From Crossiella cryophila (GTDB lineage: Bacteria; Actinomycetota; Actinomycetes; Mycobacteriales; Pseudonocardiaceae), in assembly GCF_014204915.1 (NCBI RefSeq), contig NZ_JACHMH010000001.1, positions 3,869,501-3,933,500 on the forward strand: a stretch of 64,000 nucleotides of DNA. Direction: 5' to 3'. Below are positions 50,202-61,130 of the stretch, one piece after another. The translations under genes and the position numbers were made by a program. The notes below the pieces were generated by a model. That model ran no database searches. It was not told where the DNA came from and saw only the letters and a list, made by a program, of their open reading frames with translations. The first letter of the stretch is position 1. Each line of letters begins with the position of its first letter.

Positions 50202-51171
50202 CGAACCGACGCCCCTCTCCCAGGCGGTGCGGCTCGGGGTGCTCGACGTGGGGTCCAACACCGCGCACCTGCAGGTCGTGGACGTCTACCCGGGCGGCTC
50301 GCCCGCGCCGTTGCACACGGTGAAGGCGCAGATCGGGCTGTCCGAGGACATCGACCGGCACGGGGTGATCAGCCCGGACGGGCTGGACCGGCTGGTGCAG
50401 GCGGTGCAGGAGTGCGTGGCCGAGGCCGAGGCCTACGGGGTGGCCGAACTGGTCCCCTTCGGCACCTCCTCGGTGCGGGACGCGCCCAACCGGATCGAGG
50501 CGTGCAAGCTGATCCGCCGCGCCACCGGCGTGGACATGTCCTTCTTCAGCGGCGAGGCCGAGGCCGGGCTGTCCTTCCTGGCCGCGCGCCGCTGGTACGG
50601 CTGGCAGAGCGGCCGGATGCTGGTGCTGGACATCGGCGGCGGCACGGTGGAACTGGCCATCGGGCGTGGCGAGGAGCCGGAGCTGGCGGTCTCGCTGCCG
50701 CTGGGCGCCTGGCGGCTCACCCGCCGGTACCTGAGCCAGGACCCGCCGACCGCGCAGGAGGTCAAAAAACTGCGGCGGCGGCTGCGCGAAGTGCTAGCGC
50801 CAACGATTGCCGCGTTCCGGGAACAGCCGGATCCGCAGCTCGTGGTCGCGGTGTCCAAGATCTTCACCCAGCTGGCCAAACTCACCGCCGCGCCGGATGC
50901 GCAAGGGCCGCTGGTGCTGGAATACCGGGAGTTGCGGCGCTGGATCCCGAAGCTGGCCCGGATGACCACCGCCGAACGCGCCGCGCTGCCCGGGATCTCG
51001 GTGGCCCGCGCCCGCACCATCGTGGCCGGCGCGGTCCTCGCCCGGATCCTGCTGGAACTACTGGACGTGCCCCGCGTGGAGATCTGCCCGTGGGGTCTCC
51101 GGGAGGGGATCCTGCTCCGGCACCTCGACGACAGCGGCACCGCGCCCGCCAACGGCGAGGGCGGCGAGTAG
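50185..51171 (+). CDS. exopolyphosphatase / pppGpp phosphohydrolase (Ppx/GppA)
   Basis: 328 residues with canonical motifs: VLDVGSNTAHLQVVD (first phosphate loop), FGTSSVRDAPN, FSGEAEAGLSF with catalytic Glu, and LVLDIGGGTVELAIG (second loop). It should hydrolyse polyphosphate and/or pppGpp. GTG 50185 was chosen because AAGGAGG stands at ideal spacing; the gene starts within the end of malQ, implying co-transcription. Its 3' end overlaps the convergent YibE/F-like gene by 114 bp. Contrast with the diverged homologue at 42466. Confidence 0.93.
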   Translation: MSRTTDEPTPLSQAVRLGVLDVGSNTAHLQVVDVYPGGSPAPLHTVKAQIGLSEDIDRHGVISPDGLDRLVQAVQECVAEAEAYGVAELVPFGTSSVRDAPNRIEACKLIRRATGVDMSFFSGEAEAGLSFLAARRWYGWQSGRMLVLDIGGGTVELAIGRGEEPELAVSLPLGAWRLTRRYLSQDPPTAQEVKKLRRRLREVLAPTIAAFREQPDPQLVVAVSKIFTQLAKLTAAPDAQGPLVLEYRELRRWIPKLARMTTAERAALPGISVARARTIVAGAVLARILLELLDVPRVEICPWGLREGILLRHLDDSGTAPANGEGGE

Positions 51172-52293
51172 CGTCGTCAGCGGCACCGCGGCGATGATGC
51201 CCAGGCTGCCGACCAGCGCGCGCACCACCTCCTCGGCGATCGCGGCGCTGGAGATCACGTGCTGGCCGGGCATGCCGCGGATGGCGAAGAGCATCAGCAG
51301 CGGCAGTGCCACGCCGGCGTAGGCCAGCACCAGGGTGTTCACCGTGGAGGCCACGTGTGCCCTGCCGACCCGCAGGCCCGCGCTGAACAGCTTGGCGCGA
51401 CTGGCACTCGGGTCGGCGGCGGCCAGTTCCCAGACCACGGTGGCCTGGGTGACGGTGACGTCGTCGAGCACGCCCAGCGCGCCGATCACCAGGCCCGCCA
51501 GCAGCAATCCCTGTAGGTCGACGCCTTCCAGGTAGCCGCTGAGGAAGCCGACGTTGTCGCTGCCCAGCCCGGTGATCCCGGCCATCTCCAGTGATCCGTA
51601 GCCGAGCACGCCGGTGAGGGTGAGGCCGGCCGCGGTGCCGAGCACGGCGACCGCGGTGCGCGCGTTGAAGCCGTGGGTGAGGAACAGCGCGGCCACCATG
51701 ATCACCGTGCCGCCGACCACCGCGACCAGCAACGGGTTGGCGCCGTGGATGATCGCGGGCATCACGAACTCGGTCAGCCCGGCCAGGCACAGGCCCAGCG
51801 CGCCCAGCGCGGCCAGGCCACGCCAGCGGGACAGCGCGATCACCGCGAGGCAGAACACCAGCGCCAGCAGGCCCAGCGGCAGCGACCGGTCCGGGCCCTC
51901 GACCTCGTAGCGCTCCCATTCGACCAGCCGGGTGGGGTAGTGCGCGACCAGCGCGGTCTGTCCGACGGAGACCTTGACGCCGCTGGCCCGCGGCACCACC
52001 GCGGACACCGTGCTGCCCGCGCCCGGCCCGTCGGTGAGGGCGAGGGTGGCGATGTCGCAGTCCTTCGGGGCGACCGTGCACGGGGTGATCTCCTGCACGG
52101 TGCCCGCACCGCGCGGCGCGTCGAGCACGTCCTGCACGATGCCGCCGCGGTCGGGCCACAGCAGCACCATGGCGGTCACCGCGAGGATGATCACGGGGGT
52201 GAGCACCCAGGCGACGACCAGCCGCACCCGGCGGGCCACCCGGGCGTCGGAGTCCACTGTGGACAGGTCGCTGTCGGTCCCATGCTGTCCCAT
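51058..52293 (-). CDS. YibE/F-family membrane protein
   Basis: 411 residues. One N-terminal membrane helix (RLVVAWVLTPVIILAVTAMVLL), an extracytoplasmic domain (about 50-140), then seven or so membrane segments with GVLDDVTVTQATVVWELAAADP and HVASTVNTLVLAYAGVALPLLMLF, the conserved YibE/F region. Function is unknown. ATG 52293 is the family-like start; 82 further in-frame codons upstream have Pro/Thr-rich composition and are rejected. The last part overlaps the ppx gene tail to tail. A TCCACTGTGGA palindrome lies inside (52253). Confidence 0.88.
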   Translation of the reverse strand: MGQHGTDSDLSTVDSDARVARRVRLVVAWVLTPVIILAVTAMVLLWPDRGGIVQDVLDAPRGAGTVQEITPCTVAPKDCDIATLALTDGPGAGSTVSAVVPRASGVKVSVGQTALVAHYPTRLVEWERYEVEGPDRSLPLGLLALVFCLAVIALSRWRGLAALGALGLCLAGLTEFVMPAIIHGANPLLVAVVGGTVIMVAALFLTHGFNARTAVAVLGTAAGLTLTGVLGYGSLEMAGITGLGSDNVGFLSGYLEGVDLQGLLLAGLVIGALGVLDDVTVTQATVVWELAAADPSASRAKLFSAGLRVGRAHVASTVNTLVLAYAGVALPLLMLFAIRGMPGQHVISSAAIAEEVVRALVGSLGIIAAVPLTTLLAALAVGGRGAAVVEVPEQDPLPETPRADLHAGHVQ

Positions 52294-52530
52294 GCCGGGG
52301 AGTATGCGCGGCGCCCGCGGGCCGGCGGGGCCGGTGAGCTGGGGAAACCGCTGTTCAGCCGTGGCGGCAATTCTCGGAACGGTCCGGGTTTCCGGCGCCT
52401 TCGGGCAGGTCGGCGGGGTGGGTGTTCCGGGAATACACCGGGTGCGCGTTCCGGCCGTGGAAAGTGCGCGAGCGGGCAATACGGTGCGGTGGGAAAGCAC
52501 CTCCCACCACCAGAAAGAGGAGCTGACCAG

Positions 52531-53463
52531 ATGCGCCATCCCCTGGCCGCCTACGCGTTAGGCGGTGCCCTGGTATTGGGCCTGGGCGCGGTTTCCCTTG
52601 CCCCCCAGGCTAGTCCTCCACTCGTGGCACCGGTCGCGGCCGCCGCCGCCGCGCCCGCGGCCGATGTCACCGTGGTCGCGGCCGGAGACATCTGCGGGTC
52701 CAACTGCAAGGCTACCGCCGCCGTGGTCGGGCAGATCAACCCCTCCGCCGTGCTGACCGCGGGCGACAACGCCTACGACAGCGGCACCTTGTCGGAGTAC
52801 CGGACCCGCTATGACCCGACCTGGGGCAAGTACAAGACGATCACCTATCCGAGTCCGGGCAACCACGAGTACAACACGTCCAAGGCCTCCGGGTACTTCG
52901 ACTACTTCAACGGGGTCGGCGTCCAGAACGGACGGGCAGGCGACCGCTCGAAGGGTTACTACGACTGGGAAATCGGGAACTGGAAGTTCATCGCGCTGAA
53001 CAGCAACTTCAGCAAGATCGACAGTGCCGCGCAGCTGAGCTGGCTCAAGGATCGGTTGCGCACCAACACAAAGCAGTGCGTGGCGGCGTACTGGCACCAC
53101 CCGCTGTTCACCCTGGGCTCGCACACCGGGGAGACCAAGGCCAGGCCGCTGTGGCAGGCGCTCTATGACGCCAAGGCGGATCTGGTGCTGGTCGGGCACG
53201 ACCACAACTACCAGCGGTTCGCCCCGCAGAATCCGCAGGGCAAGGCGGATTCCGCCGGGCTGCGGCAGGTGCTGGTCGGCACCGGTGGCAAGTCGAACTA
53301 CAACTTCAGCCGGGATCTGCCCAATGTGGACGCCAAGGACGCCAAGTCGAACGGGGTGCTGAAGCTGACGTTGTCGGGGACCAGCTACCGGGGTGACTTC
53401 GTGCCGGTGAGCGGACAGTCCTACAAGGACTCGTTCACCGGCACCTGCCACGCCAAGCGCTAG
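52531..53463 (+). CDS. secreted metallophosphoesterase
   Basis: 310 residues. Signal peptide (to about residue 44, Ala-rich) followed by a calcineurin-like fold: AAGDIC, LTAGDNAYDSGTLSEY, PSPGNHEYN, YWHHPLF and LVGHDHNYQRF carry the Asp/Asn/His metal ligands, all intact. It resembles secreted purple-acid-phosphatase-like enzymes for extracellular phosphate release. ATG 52531 has AAAGAGGAG upstream. Its stop shares CTAG with the convergent HTH gene. It is divergent from the YibE/F gene across 237 bp with no other gene. Confidence 0.92.
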   Translation: MRHPLAAYALGGALVLGLGAVSLAPQASPPLVAPVAAAAAAPAADVTVVAAGDICGSNCKATAAVVGQINPSAVLTAGDNAYDSGTLSEYRTRYDPTWGKYKTITYPSPGNHEYNTSKASGYFDYFNGVGVQNGRAGDRSKGYYDWEIGNWKFIALNSNFSKIDSAAQLSWLKDRLRTNTKQCVAAYWHHPLFTLGSHTGETKARPLWQALYDAKADLVLVGHDHNYQRFAPQNPQGKADSAGLRQVLVGTGGKSNYNFSRDLPNVDAKDAKSNGVLKLTLSGTSYRGDFVPVSGQSYKDSFTGTCHAKR

Positions 53464-54464
53464 AACCAGTCCCAGCTCACCCGGTAGATCCCCGGCGCGG
53501 GGTCGACCTCGGTGAGCTGGGCGGTGCGGCTGGCGCCGACCCAGAGTTCGGCGACGGTGTCCGGTTCGCCGACGGAGTGGCGGTAGCCGCGCACGACCCT
53601 GGCAGGCAGGTTGCCCGGCGCGAACTGCACCTGGACGGACAGGTCCCGGACGGCCTGGCCGATCCGCACGGTGTGTTCCGCGTCGGGCAGCCTGCCGGGC
53701 AGCAGGGTGTAGTCCAGCACGGTGAGTTCGCCCGCGCGCAGCGGCCGGTCCAGCAGCAGTTCCAGCACGCGGAAGCCGGTGGTGTCGTCGGCGCGCTGGC
53801 GGCCGGGCCGGCAGCCGCGGGATTCGGGCAGCTGGAGCGGGCCCTCGGCGTGGTCGGAGCGCAGTGCGACCAGGTAGCGGTCGGTGTCGCGCTGGGCGCG
53901 CAGCAGGTGGTGGTAGGCGATCGAGGTGATGTGCCGGGTGGCGTCCACGGTGACGGTGAGGTGGGTGGCGACCCGGCTGAGGTGGTGCAGGGATTCCGGG
54001 CGGGCGTCCAGGTGGGCCAGGGCGCGGGCCAGGCCGTCCGGGCGGGCCCAGGCGCGGTCCGGCGGCAGGGTGCCGGAGTGGTGGTGCAGCCAGCGGCCGC
54101 GCGGGCGGCGCGGGCCGAGCAGGGAGGTGAGGGCCTCGGGGGCCAGGCCGAGCAGCTGTTCGAGGGTGGTGACCGCGCGCAGGGATTCGGGGCGTTCGGG
54201 CCGGGTGTGGCCGTGCTGCCAGTAGCTGAGCGCGGTTTTGCTGGCGGGGGTGCCCCTGGAGTGCAGGTGGGACTGGAGGCGCTCGAGGCTGAGGCCGGAC
54301 TGGCGGACGGCCAGGCGCAGGGCGAGGCTGAACGGGCCGGTGTGCAGGGCCTTGGCCAGGCGGGTGGCGGTGGATTCCGGATTGGCCTGCGTGCGCGGCG
54401 GGCGGGTGGTCGAGCCGGCGGCGGTGCTGCGGGTGGCGGTGATGTTGCTGGCGGTGGTGGGCAT
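53460..54464 (-). CDS. XRE-like HTH protein with large C-terminal domain
   Basis: 334 residues. After a Thr/Ala-rich leader, residues about 45-115 form a Cro/CI-like helix-turn-helix: LALRLAVRQSGLSLERLQSHL, then KTALSYWQHGHTRPERPESL and VTTLEQLLGLAPEALTSLLG. The C-terminal 200 residues are beta-rich and of no family I recognise; this arrangement recurs in actinomycetes as uncharacterised regulators. The ATG has GGAGGGG. The 239 bp upstream hold its promoter and nothing else obvious. Stop shared in CTAG (53460-53463). Confidence 0.8.
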   Translation of the reverse strand: MPTTASNITATRSTAAGSTTRPPRTQANPESTATRLAKALHTGPFSLALRLAVRQSGLSLERLQSHLHSRGTPASKTALSYWQHGHTRPERPESLRAVTTLEQLLGLAPEALTSLLGPRRPRGRWLHHHSGTLPPDRAWARPDGLARALAHLDARPESLHHLSRVATHLTVTVDATRHITSIAYHHLLRAQRDTDRYLVALRSDHAEGPLQLPESRGCRPGRQRADDTTGFRVLELLLDRPLRAGELTVLDYTLLPGRLPDAEHTVRIGQAVRDLSVQVQFAPGNLPARVVRGYRHSVGEPDTVAELWVGASRTAQLTEVDPAPGIYRVSWDWF

Positions 54465-54703
54465 GACCCCTCCGCAGGGTGGCGGTTGGCGGTGGCGCGG
54501 CGGGTTTGTGTTGCGGCGGGGGTCATTGTGCGGGGATATGCGGGCAGGGACAACGGCCTTAGGTTGGGTTGATTTTCACAGGAGCCAAGACTATTTCCTT
54601 TTAGCTCCCGCCGCCGGGCTGCTCCGCGTCGTCGGGTTCTTATATGTGAACGCCGGTGATCGGCTGAGTGAATGATTTGGTTTTAAAGCATTCCGGCTCG
54701 CGA

Positions 54704-56314
54704 TTAGCTGAGTTCCGCCGTGGTCATCGGCGCCGCCTGGACCGCCAGCAGGGCGATGTCGTCGTGGTCCCGGCCGTCCAGCCAGGCGTCGATGCGTTGT
54801 TCCACCCGGTGGATGAGGGTGCTGGCGGGTAGTCCGGCGAACTCGCGCAGCGCTGTTTTCAGTCGTTCGCTACCGAATAGTTCGCGGCCGGTGGCGCCGC
54901 CTCTGGCTTCGGTCACACCATCGCTGTAGAGGACGCAGACTTCGCTGGGGGCCAGCGTCAGGGTTGTTTCGCCGAATCGGGCGTCGGGCAGGATTCCGAC
55001 CAGGGCGCCGGGGACGTCGATTTCCTCAACGGCCCCGTTTGTCCGCACCACCATCGGGTTGGGATGCCCGCCGCCGCCCAGGGTGAGTTCGAGTTCGCCG
55101 CTGGGTTCGGGGGTCATGGAGCCGACCAGCATGGTGGTGAACCTGTTGCCGCCGTGGGAGAGCACCGCCTGGTTCACCAGGTGCAGCAGCCGGGCGGGGG
55201 CGGATTCGACCAGGCGCAGCGCGTGCAGGGAGTGGCGGACGCGGCCGGCCAGTGCGGCGGCCTCCACGCCGTTGCCGCAGACGTCGCCGAGCAGGAACAT
55301 GGCGCTGCCGTCGGGGCGGGGGTGCACCTCGTAGAAGTCGCCGCCGACCCGCAGCGGTTCCCTGGCCGGGCGGTAGCAGGCGGCCAGCACGGCGCCGGGC
55401 ACCGAGGGCAGCGGCGGCGGGATGAGTTCGGCCTGCAGGGTGGCGGAGGTGTTGACCTGCTCGGCGTAGCTGGCGGCCTGGGACAGGGCGAGGGCCGCGC
55501 GGGTGGTGAAGTCCTCGATCAGGGCCTGTTCGTCAGGCTGGAAGCCGCCTCTGGCCTTGCGCCGGGACAGCACCAGCACGCCCACGGTGCGCGAGTCGTG
55601 GGTCATGGGCGCGAGCAGGATCTGGCCGAAGCCCTCGGCGGCCTCGGGTAAGGCCCAGGCCGCGTCCGGGGGCAGCTGCGCGGGGTCGAGTTCGGTGGCG
55701 GTGCCGGTGAGGGCCTCGGCCAGGCCGGGCATGGTGCGCAGGACCCGGCGGCCCGCCCGGCCGCGGTCGGGTGGGCTGGCCGCGGCCGAGCAGCGCCACC
55801 ACTCGAACAGGCCACGCCGGGCAGGCAGCAGCACGGTGGCGCAGTCGGCCAGGGTGGGCACCGCGAGCTGGGCGATGGAGCGCAGGGTGCGGCCGCGTTG
55901 CAGCGAGGAGCCGAGCTGGCGGCTGGCCTCGGCCAGGAAACCGACCTGGGAGCGCTGCACGAGCAGCTCGGCCACGTGGTCGATCTCGTCGGTGACGTTG
56001 TGGATGTACCAGGCGTAGCGGGTCTCGCCGAGACGGCGGTGCCGGGCCTTGAGCCTGCGGCCGTCGTGCTGGAACTCGACCAGTTCGGTGTCCCTGGCCT
56101 GGCCAGCGGTCAGCACCCGGATGTCCAGCTCGGCCAGTGCGGCGCCGGGGTGCAGTTTGGGGAACAGGGTGGCCGCGGCCTGGTTGAGCAGGTGGATGAC
56201 GTTGTGCTCGTCGTGCACCAGCACGGCGTCCTCGACCCCGTCCAGCAGCGCCTGCCACATCCCCGTTTCCACGCTGGGGACGTGTGCCGTGGGCGGGCGT
56301 TCCGGGTAGCTCAC
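54704..56314 (-). CDS. PAS-GAF-SpoIIE protein phosphatase
   Basis: 536 residues, cytoplasmic. PAS domain (about 20-110: LLDGVEDAVLVHDEHNVIHLLNQAAATLFP), GAF domain (125-285), then SpoIIE/RsbU phosphatase (300-530) with LQAELIPPPLP linker, GGDFYEVH (Asp326), LLGDVCGNG (Asp344), LYSDGVTEARGG and HDDIALLAVQ; all metal ligands are present. It should dephosphorylate STAS proteins, two of which are encoded downstream across the divergent kinase. GTG 56314 was chosen (GGAAG eight bases upstream); ATG 56413 is the longest alternative. It is divergent from the HAMP-repeat kinase. Confidence 0.9.
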   Translation of the reverse strand: MSYPERPPTAHVPSVETGMWQALLDGVEDAVLVHDEHNVIHLLNQAAATLFPKLHPGAALAELDIRVLTAGQARDTELVEFQHDGRRLKARHRRLGETRYAWYIHNVTDEIDHVAELLVQRSQVGFLAEASRQLGSSLQRGRTLRSIAQLAVPTLADCATVLLPARRGLFEWWRCSAAASPPDRGRAGRRVLRTMPGLAEALTGTATELDPAQLPPDAAWALPEAAEGFGQILLAPMTHDSRTVGVLVLSRRKARGGFQPDEQALIEDFTTRAALALSQAASYAEQVNTSATLQAELIPPPLPSVPGAVLAACYRPAREPLRVGGDFYEVHPRPDGSAMFLLGDVCGNGVEAAALAGRVRHSLHALRLVESAPARLLHLVNQAVLSHGGNRFTTMLVGSMTPEPSGELELTLGGGGHPNPMVVRTNGAVEEIDVPGALVGILPDARFGETTLTLAPSEVCVLYSDGVTEARGGATGRELFGSERLKTALREFAGLPASTLIHRVEQRIDAWLDGRDHDDIALLAVQAAPMTTAELS

Positions 56315-56638
56315 CGCGAGCACTTCCCGTTCGCTGGAGGACAGGGATCGGGTGATCAGTCTAGCCGCGCCCGGTGACCGTGCACCGCTCGGTCGTGACG
56401 CACGGCTCGGCATGGGAGGCTAAGGGGGCACCTCGTGGATCTCGAACGACGGTCGTCGGGCCCAGCTCGTCCCTGGCCGCGTTGCCGCGGCGGCCACGTA
56501 CAACATCGGTACGAGGCCACCACGGCGCCTTGCCAGGAACAAGCTGGACTCCGACGCCCGCCGGCCGATATCCACGAGGCACCCCCTGACTCGGGGACCG
56601 ATGACCGACTGCGATCGACACAGGACCAGGAGGCCGGC

Positions 56639-59600
56639 GTGGACGAGCCGTTCCTCGAGCGACTGCTCGATGCGATGGAGGACCTGCGGGATGGGAACTT
56701 CCGTCGACGGCTGGTGGCGGGCACCAACGGCACCTCGGCCCGGATCGCGGAGGTGTTCAACCAGGTCGCGGCGCGCAAGCAGTGGCTGATCGGGGAACTC
56801 GTCCGGGTGCGCCAGGCGGTGGCCGAGGAGGGTCGGCTGCATGAGCGGCTGGCCAGTGGCGACGGCGGCCCGCAGGGCGGCTGGGCGCAGGCCATCGACG
56901 AGGTCAACGGGCTGATCGAGGACCTCATGCAGCCCACCGAGGAACTCAGCCGGGTGCTGGCCGCGGCCTCCCAGGGCGACCTGTCCCAGCGGATGACCGA
57001 GCAGACCGAGCGGCGGCCGCTGCGCGGGGAGTTCGCCCGGCTGGCGACCACGGTGAACGGGCTGTTGTCGCAGCTCTCGCTGTTCGCCTCCGAGGTCACC
57101 AGGGTCGCGCGCGAGGTGGGCACCGAGGGCAAGCTGGGCGCGCAGGCCGACGTGCCGGGCGCGGCCGGGCAGTGGCGGGCGCTCACCGATTCGGTGAACC
57201 TGATGGCCTCCAACCTGACCAGTCAGGTGCGGGACATCTCCTCGATGGCCGGGGCGGTGGCCAACGGCGACCTGACCCAGCAGATCACGGTGAACGCCAG
57301 CGGTGAGGTGGCGGCGCTGGCCGACACGCTCAACTCGATGACCGGCACGCTGCGCACCTTCGCCGGCGAGGTCACCAGGGTGGCCCGCGAGATCGGCACC
57401 GAGGGCCGCCTCGGCGGTCAGGCCCAGGTGCCTGGCGTGGCCGGGACCTGGAAGGACCTCACCGAGAACGTCAACTTCATGGCGCAGAACCTGACCTCGC
57501 AGATGCGCAACATCGCCGAGGTGACCACCGCGGTGGCCACCGGCGATCTGAGCCGCAAGATCACCGTCGAGGTCTCCGGCGAGCTGCTCGGGCTGAAGAA
57601 CACCGTGAACACCATGGTGGACCAGCTCTCCTCCTTCGCCGACGAGGTCACCCGGGTCGCGCGAGAGGTCGGCACCGAGGGCATCCTCGGTGGTCAGGCG
57701 CAGGTGCCAGGCGTGGCCGGGACCTGGCGGGACCTGACCGAGTCGGTGAACTTCATGGCGAACAACCTGACCTCGCAGGTCCGGTCCATCGCCGAGGTGA
57801 CCACCGCGGTGGCCAAGGGCGACCTGGGCAAGAAGATCACCGTGGACGCGCGCGGGGAGATCCAGGAGCTGAAGAACACCGTGAACACCATGGTGGATCA
57901 GCTCTCCTCCTTCGCCGACGAGGTCACCCGGGTCGCGCGTGAGGTGGGCGGCGACGGGCGGCTGGGTGGTCAGGCGCAGGTGGCCGGGGTCGCGGGCACC
58001 TGGCGGGACCTGACCGACAACGTGAACTTCATGGCCAACAACCTGACCTCGCAGGTGCGCTCGATCGCCGAGGTGACCACCGCGGTGGCCAAGGGCGACC
58101 TGACGCAGAAGATCACCGTGGACGCCCGTGGCGAGATCCTGGAGCTGAAGAACACCATCAACACGATGGTGGACCAGCTCTCCGCGTTCGCCGACGAGGT
58201 CACCCGGGTCGCCCGCGAGGTGGGCACCGACGGCAAGCTGGGTGGTCAGGCGCAGGTCCGCGGGGTGGCCGGCACCTGGAAGAACCTGACCGACAACGTC
58301 AACGTCATGGCGGACAACCTGACCGTGCAGGTCCGCTCGATCGCCACGGTGGCCACCGCGGTGGCCGGCGGCGACCTGTCCAAGAAGATCGCGGTCGAAG
58401 CCAAGGGCGAGGTCAACGCGCTGGCCTCCACCATCAACAGCATGGTGGACACGCTGCGCGCCTTCGCCGACGAGGTCACCCGGGTCGCCCGCGAGGTCGG
58501 CACCGAGGGCATCCTCGGCGGTCAGGCCACCGTGCCCAACGTGGCCGGGACCTGGAAGGACCTCACCGAGAACGTCAACTTCATGGCGGACAACCTGACC
58601 GCCCAGGTCCGCAACATCGCCATCGTCACCACCGCGGTGGCCAAGGGCGACCTGTCCAAGAAGATCGACGTGGACGCGCGCGGGGAGATCCTGGAGCTGA
58701 AGACCACCGTCAACACCATGGTGGACCAGCTCTCCTCCTTCGCCGCCGAGGTCACCCGGGTCGCCCGCGAGGTCGGCACCGACGGCAAGCTCGGCGGTCA
58801 GGCCCAGGTGGAAGGCGTCGCGGGCATCTGGCGGCGGCTCACCGAGAACGTGAACCAGCTGGCAGGCAACCTCACCACCCAGGTCCGCGCCATCGCCGCG
58901 GTGGCCACCGCGGTGACCGCGGGCGATTTGACCCGGCAGATCACCGTCGACGCCGAGGGCGAGATGGCCGATCTGAAGGACAACATCAACCAGATGATCG
59001 GCAACCTGAAGGCCACCACCACGGCCAACCGGGATCAGGACTGGCTCAAGACCAACCTGGCCAGAATCACCTCATTGATGCAGGGACAGCGCGACCTTGC
59101 CACCGTGGCACAGCTCATCATGAGTGAGCTGACCCCGGTGGTGTCCGCGCAACAGGGCGCGTTCTTCCTCGCCAGGCAGCTGGAGGAGGAGGACACGGTG
59201 CTGGAGCTGACCGCGGGCTACGGCTACCGCGCGCAGGCCGAGGAGCCACTGCGCTTCGGCCTCGGCGAGTCGCTGATCGGCCAGGTCGCCATCGAGAAGA
59301 AGACGATCATGGTGTCCGGGGCGCCGCCGGACTACCTGCGGATCAGTTCCGGACTCGGTTCCACCGCGCCGGTCAACGTGGCCGTGCTGCCGGTGCTGTT
59401 CGAGGGCAGCACGCTCGGCGTGATCGAACTGGCCTCGGTCAGCGAGTTCACCAGCGTGCACCAGGACCTCCTCGAACAGCTGCGGGATCTGATCGGCGTC
59501 AACGTCAACACCATCCTGGCCAACTCGCGCACCGACCTGCTGCTGGCCGAGTCCCAGCGGCTGGCCCAGGAACTGCGCGCCCGCTCCGAACAGCTCCAGG

Positions 59601-61066
59601 CGCAGCAGGAGGAACTCCAGCGCTCCAACACCGAGCTGGCCGAGAAGGCCACCCTGCTGGCCACCCAGAACCGCGATATCGAGATCAAGAACATCGAGAT
59701 CGAACGCGGCAGGCAGGAGCTGGAGGAACGCGCCCAGCAGCTCTCGCTGGCCTCGAAGTACAAGTCGGAGTTCATGGCCAACATGAGCCACGAGCTGCGC
59801 ACCCCGCTGAACAGCCTGCTGATCCTGGCCAAGCTGCTCGCGGACAACCTGGAGAACAACCTCACCGACAAGCAGGTCGACTACGCCCGCACCATCCACG
59901 ACGCGGGCAGCGACCTGCTCCAGCTGATCAACGACATCCTGGACCTGACCAAGGTCGAGGCCGGGCACCTGCTGCTGCAGCCGGCCGAGGTGGCCGTGAC
60001 CGAACTGGTCCGCTACGTCGAGGCGCTCTGCCGCCCGCTGACCGTGGAGAAGGGCCTGGACTTCGCCGTCCTGGTCGACCCGGCCGTGCCCGAGGTGCTG
60101 CACACCGACGAGCACCGGCTGCAGCAGATCCTGCGCAACCTGCTCTCCAACGCGGTCAAGTTCACCCACGAGGGCCGGATCCGGCTGGAGATCCGCAACG
60201 CCGACGTGGCCGAGGTGCGCCGCTCCGCCCTGCGCGGACAGCGCTCGCTGGTCGCCTTCGCTGTGCAGGACACCGGCATCGGCATCGCCGCTGACAAGCT
60301 GGGCGTGATCTTCGAGGCGTTCCAGCAGGCCGACGGCACCACCAGCCGCAAGTACGGCGGCACCGGCCTCGGCCTGTCCATCAGCCGCGAGCTGACCGAT
60401 CTGCTGGGCGGCGAACTCCAGGTGCGCAGCGCGCCGGGGCACGGCTCCACCTTCACCCTGATCCTGCCGGTGGAGCAGCCCAACGAGATCACCGTGCCCG
60501 CGGTGCGGGTCGAACCGCCGGCCGAGCCGGTGATCCGGTCCCTGGCCGCGGGATCCGGCAACGGCGACCCGTTCGAGGCCGAGGTGCCGGTGCCGCCGAG
60601 GGCGCCGCTGCCGGTGCGGGTGCGGGTGCCGCAGGAGGACGGCGGCAGCGAGCACCCGGTGCGCTTCCACGGCGAGAAGGTGCTGGTCGTGGACGACGAC
60701 CTGCGCAACGTCTTCGCGCTGACCAGCGTGCTCGAACTGCACGGGCTGCACGTGGTCTACGCCGACAACGGGGTGGCCGGGGTGCGCGCGCTGGAGCAGT
60801 ACGACGACATCGCGCTGGTGCTGATGGACATCATGATGCCCGAGCTGGACGGCAACGCGACCATGGCCGCGATCCGGGAGATGTCGGCGTACGAGGACCT
60901 GCCGATCATCGCGGTCACCGCGAAGGCGATGAAGGGCGACCGGGAGAAGAGCCTGGCCTCCGGGGCCACCGACTACGTGACCAAACCGGTGGACACCGAG
61001 CACCTGATCCGGCTCATCGCCAGCTACCTCGACACGGACACCGATCCACTCGGTATCGAGGCTTAG
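56639..61066 (+). CDS. soluble HAMP-repeat hybrid histidine kinase
   Basis: 1475 residues, no membrane segment. Order: short N-terminal helical region, seven 92-residue HAMP-containing units (149-792), GAF domain (about 815-975), long coiled coil (about 980-1040), HisKA with His1051 in [10 protein letters not shown], ATPase domain ([29 protein letters not shown]) and a receiver with Asp1397 ([13 protein letters not shown]) near the end. This layout resembles fungal group III (Nik1-type) kinases and actinobacterial homologues, linked to osmotic or stress sensing. GTG 56639 has a perfect AGGAGG; GTG 56435 with AAGGGGG is also possible but adds 68 low-complexity residues. It is followed by the fused phosphatase-kinase-STAS gene. 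Confidence 0.93.
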   Translation: MDEPFLERLLDAMEDLRDGNFRRRLVAGTNGTSARIAEVFNQVAARKQWLIGELVRVRQAVAEEGRLHERLASGDGGPQGGWAQAIDEVNGLIEDLMQPTEELSRVLAAASQGDLSQRMTEQTERRPLRGEFARLATTVNGLLSQLSLFASEVTRVAREVGTEGKLGAQADVPGAAGQWRALTDSVNLMASNLTSQVRDISSMAGAVANGDLTQQITVNASGEVAALADTLNSMTGTLRTFAGEVTRVAREIGTEGRLGGQAQVPGVAGTWKDLTENVNFMAQNLTSQMRNIAEVTTAVATGDLSRKITVEVSGELLGLKNTVNTMVDQLSSFADEVTRVAREVGTEGILGGQAQVPGVAGTWRDLTESVNFMANNLTSQVRSIAEVTTAVAKGDLGKKITVDARGEIQELKNTVNTMVDQLSSFADEVTRVAREVGGDGRLGGQAQVAGVAGTWRDLTDNVNFMANNLTSQVRSIAEVTTAVAKGDLTQKITVDARGEILELKNTINTMVDQLSAFADEVTRVAREVGTDGKLGGQAQVRGVAGTWKNLTDNVNVMADNLTVQVRSIATVATAVAGGDLSKKIAVEAKGEVNALASTINSMVDTLRAFADEVTRVAREVGTEGILGGQATVPNVAGTWKDLTENVNFMADNLTAQVRNIAIVTTAVAKGDLSKKIDVDARGEILELKTTVNTMVDQLSSFAAEVTRVAREVGTDGKLGGQAQVEGVAGIWRRLTENVNQLAGNLTTQVRAIAAVATAVTAGDLTRQITVDAEGEMADLKDNINQMIGNLKATTTANRDQDWLKTNLARITSLMQGQRDLATVAQLIMSELTPVVSAQQGAFFLARQLEEEDTVLELTAGYGYRAQAEEPLRFGLGESLIGQVAIEKKTIMVSGAPPDYLRISSGLGSTAPVNVAVLPVLFEGSTLGVIELASVSEFTSVHQDLLEQLRDLIGVNVNTILANSRTDLLLAESQRLAQELRARSEQLQAQQEELQRSNTELAEKATLLATQNRDIEIKNIEIERGRQELEERAQQLSLASKYKSEFMANMSHELRTPLNSLLILAKLLADNLENNLTDKQVDYARTIHDAGSDLLQLINDILDLTKVEAGHLLLQPAEVAVTELVRYVEALCRPLTVEKGLDFAVLVDPAVPEVLHTDEHRLQQILRNLLSNAVKFTHEGRIRLEIRNADVAEVRRSALRGQRSLVAFAVQDTGIGIAADKLGVIFEAFQQADGTTSRKYGGTGLGLSISRELTDLLGGELQVRSAPGHGSTFTLILPVEQPNEITVPAVRVEPPAEPVIRSLAAGSGNGDPFEAEVPVPPRAPLPVRVRVPQEDGGSEHPVRFHGEKVLVVDDDLRNVFALTSVLELHGLHVVYADNGVAGVRALEQYDDIALVLMDIMMPELDGNATMAAIREMSAYEDLPIIAVTAKAMKGDREKSLASGATDYVTKPVDTEHLIRLIASYLDTDTDPLGIEA
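57083..59014 (+). repeat. seven tandem 276-bp HAMP-coding units
   Basis: Units begin at about 57083, 57359, 57635, 57911, 58187, 58463 and 58739, each opening Phe-Ala-x-Glu-Val-Thr-Arg-Val-Ala-Arg-Glu and encoding 92 residues. Nucleotide similarity is high among the central units, consistent with duplication and gene conversion. Confidence 0.9.
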
Positions 61067-61130
61067 CATCGAATCCCAGTGGGTAGACGACACTGGGGAA
61101 CGTGCACGCACCACCTTTGGGGCACTGAAC

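Noticed and set aside
48153-50261. 702-codon minus-strand frame opposite malQ.
   Set aside because: Antisense of conserved GH77 coding sequence; no domain.
56435-56638. 68-residue N-terminal extension of the HAMP kinase from GTG 56435.
   Set aside because: Low complexity and unlike the family, while GTG 56639 has a perfect AGGAGG. A fair Shine-Dalgarno at 56435 keeps it as an alternative, not the main call.
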